A stretch of 56,843 nucleotides of DNA from an uncultured Clostridia bacterium (lineage in GTDB: Bacteria > Bacillota > Clostridia > TANB77 > CAG-508), in the NCBI GenBank assembly GCA_947601495.1, contig CANQGE010000009.1, forward strand, positions 1 through 56,843, written 5' to 3'. The number at the start of each line of letters is the position of its first letter. The first letter of the stretch is position 1. This document shows, one piece after another, positions 55,545-56,843 of this stretch. The notes beneath the pieces were generated by a model. The model was not told the DNA's origin, did no database searches, and saw only the letters and a list, made by a program, of their open reading frames with translations. Made by a program: the position numbers and the translations under genes.

Positions 55545-56843
55545 ATGAACAGACAGCGTACGACGAAGACCTGTGACTACATCATCGTAGGAGCAGGACC
55601 TGCTGGAGTGTTTGCGGCAATGGAACTTTTGAAACTCCATCCCGAGAGGAAGGTCCTTGTGATCGAACGCGGGAAGAGAGTGGAAAACAGGTTCTGCCCG
55701 GCCAGCAAGGCAGGCAAATGCATCGGTTGCAAGCCGTATTGCAACATCATGAACGGCTTTTCGGGTGCCGGAGCTTTTTCCGATGGGAAGTTGTCTCTCT
55801 TCAATCCGGAGGATGACGACATCTATGTCGGAGGCAATCTCCACAAGTACTCGGGAGTCAACGTGGCCAAACGGCTGATTACCGAAACCGACAAAGTGTA
55901 CCTGAGGTTCGGAGCCGACGTGACACTGCAAGGTGTCGACAATCCGGGAGAAATTTCGAAAATCCGGAAAACCGCGGAAATCGCGGGACTCGACCTCGTG
56001 AACATTCCTATCCGCCATCTTGGCACGGATAGGGCACATCTCATCTATCAGAAAATCGAGGAATACCTCGAGGAACTGGGAGCTGAGATTCTGTTCGAAA
56101 CGGAAGTGAAAGATCTTCTGATTGAGGACGGAAAGATTCAAGGGGTCGTCTACAAGACGAAGAGCGGAGAAGAAAGTGAGGCTCTCGCTGAAACGGTCAT
56201 CCTGGCTGTTGGACGCGTGGGGGCAAACTGGCTTCTCAACATCTGCGGCAGACATGGCATCAAGACCGAACCCGGTGTTTTGGACGTGGGAATTAGGTAC
56301 GAATTGCCCGATAAGGTGATGCAAAGGATCAACGATCTGCTCTATGAGGGCAAGTTTATCGGAAAGCCTGCACCCTACAATGACAAGGTTAGGACCTTCT
56401 GTCAGAATCCCAGTGGCTTCGTTACCACGGAGGTATATGACGAGGGAATCATCCTTGTTAATGGGCACTCGCTCAAAGACACCAAGAGCCAAAACACCAA
56501 TCTAGCCATCTTGGTTTCGATGAGCCTGAGCGGTATGCCGAATCCCATGGAATACTCGCGCAACATTGCCAGAAACATGAATGCCCTGGCCGGCGGAAAT
56601 GTGATTGTCCAGAGGCTGGGAGATATCATGATTGGCAAGCGAACCTGGCCGGATGAACTGAGCCACAACTCTGTCGTGCCCACACTCAAATCTGCCGCCG
56701 CTGGCGACTTGAGCTTGGCAATGCCGTATCGCGAACTCATGGACATCCTTGGTTTCATCGAGATGATGGACAAGGTTGCCCCTGGTTTTGCCAATGCGGA
56801 CAACCTGCTCTACGGACCGGAGATGAAGTTCTACAGCAACAAG
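55545..56843 (+). CDS. FAD-dependent dehydrogenase, COG2509 type (partial, runs off the window)
   Basis: 433 codons are open to the last base, without a stop, so the C-terminus is missing. FAD-binding motif YIIVGAGPAGVFAAMELL at residues 12-29. The segment CIGCKPYCNIMNGFSGAGAF and later GRVGANWLL and LDVGIRYELP are in the style of the COG2509 uncharacterised FAD-dependent dehydrogenases. Codons are GC-rich (CTG, GCC, ATC, CGG, ACC) and unlike every neighbour except the gene at 12156, so acquisition from a different genome is likely. ATG start with Shine-Dalgarno GGGAGGA 7 bp upstream. Substrate unknown. Confidence 0.88.
   Translation, partial: MNRQRTTKTCDYIIVGAGPAGVFAAMELLKLHPERKVLVIERGKRVENRFCPASKAGKCIGCKPYCNIMNGFSGAGAFSDGKLSLFNPEDDDIYVGGNLHKYSGVNVAKRLITETDKVYLRFGADVTLQGVDNPGEISKIRKTAEIAGLDLVNIPIRHLGTDRAHLIYQKIEEYLEELGAEILFETEVKDLLIEDGKIQGVVYKTKSGEESEALAETVILAVGRVGANWLLNICGRHGIKTEPGVLDVGIRYELPDKVMQRINDLLYEGKFIGKPAPYNDKVRTFCQNPSGFVTTEVYDEGIILVNGHSLKDTKSQNTNLAILVSMSLSGMPNPMEYSRNIARNMNALAGGNVIVQRLGDIMIGKRTWPDELSHNSVVPTLKSAAAGDLSLAMPYRELMDILGFIEMMDKVAPGFANADNLLYGPEMKFYSNK

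Noticed and set aside
55455-56492. A long - strand open frame opposite the FAD dehydrogenase
   Set aside because: It is an antisense shadow of a GC-rich gene. The + strand has a FAD-binding motif, ribosome site and promoter; the - strand frame has none of these.

Overview
The window is AT-rich DNA from a low-GC Bacillota chromosome, most likely an uncultivated spore-forming Clostridia-type lineage. The reasons are strong A/T-ending codon bias, purine-rich Shine-Dalgarno sites with frequent TTG starts, consensus -35/-10 promoters with 17-bp spacers, a pair of CotF-like spore coat genes, and typical Firmicutes housekeeping genes (secG-rnr, rpmF, der, plsY-gpsA, dtd, miaB...mutS, ftsY, pgsA, ligA, ruvB, queH). 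No rRNA, tRNA, CRISPR array, integrase or transposase gene was seen.

Layout: 1-4 kb, two large unknown proteins. 3.9-8.9 kb, secG, rnr, a charged small protein, an RlmD-type rRNA methyltransferase and ispD. 9.1-11.8 kb, a nitronate-monooxygenase-like flavoprotein, a palindromic repeat, a patatin-like phospholipase and two divergent coat genes. 12.0-12.6 kb, a GC-rich foreign-looking island with one small membrane/coiled-coil protein. 12.7-17 kb, a small alarmone synthetase, an unusual adenosine-deaminase/SLOG-like fusion and an unknown protein. 17-28 kb, rpmF, dCMP deaminase, GT-C-like membrane proteins, der, plsY, gpsA, dtd, a lipoprotein, asd and a J-domain membrane protein. 28.5-36.8 kb, miaB, two helical-repeat proteins resembling mTERF repeats (the first broken by an in-frame stop), mutS and asnB, bracketed by two tandemly amplified copies of the repeat family. 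36.9-48 kb, a HipA-like kinase-fold protein, ftsY, a UPF0182 protein, pgsA, ligA, membrane proteins and ruvB. 48-55 kb, a surface-polysaccharide-flavoured group (UDP-galactopyranose-mutase-like flavoprotein, a frameshifted membrane protein, a GT-C protein) with queH, then two unknown proteins. From about 55.5 kb to the end lies a second GC-rich foreign-looking gene, a COG2509-type FAD-dependent dehydrogenase that runs off the window.

Most genes are co-oriented (+) in short operons; only the coat genes, one small unknown gene, asd and the J-domain gene are on the - strand.

Five things stand out. (1) The two GC-rich genes lie about 43 kb apart. Each follows a near-consensus host-type promoter, and each leader carries the same 11-nt motif at almost the same distance from its -10 box. 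(2) Two adjacent mTERF-like repeat proteins sit between miaB and mutS. (3) An ADA domain is fused to a SLOG-like domain, next to a ppGpp synthetase. (4) A dispersed palindromic, MITE-like repeat has been tandemly multiplied inside its terminal inverted repeats. (5) A 17-bp hairpin sequesters the asnB Shine-Dalgarno site.
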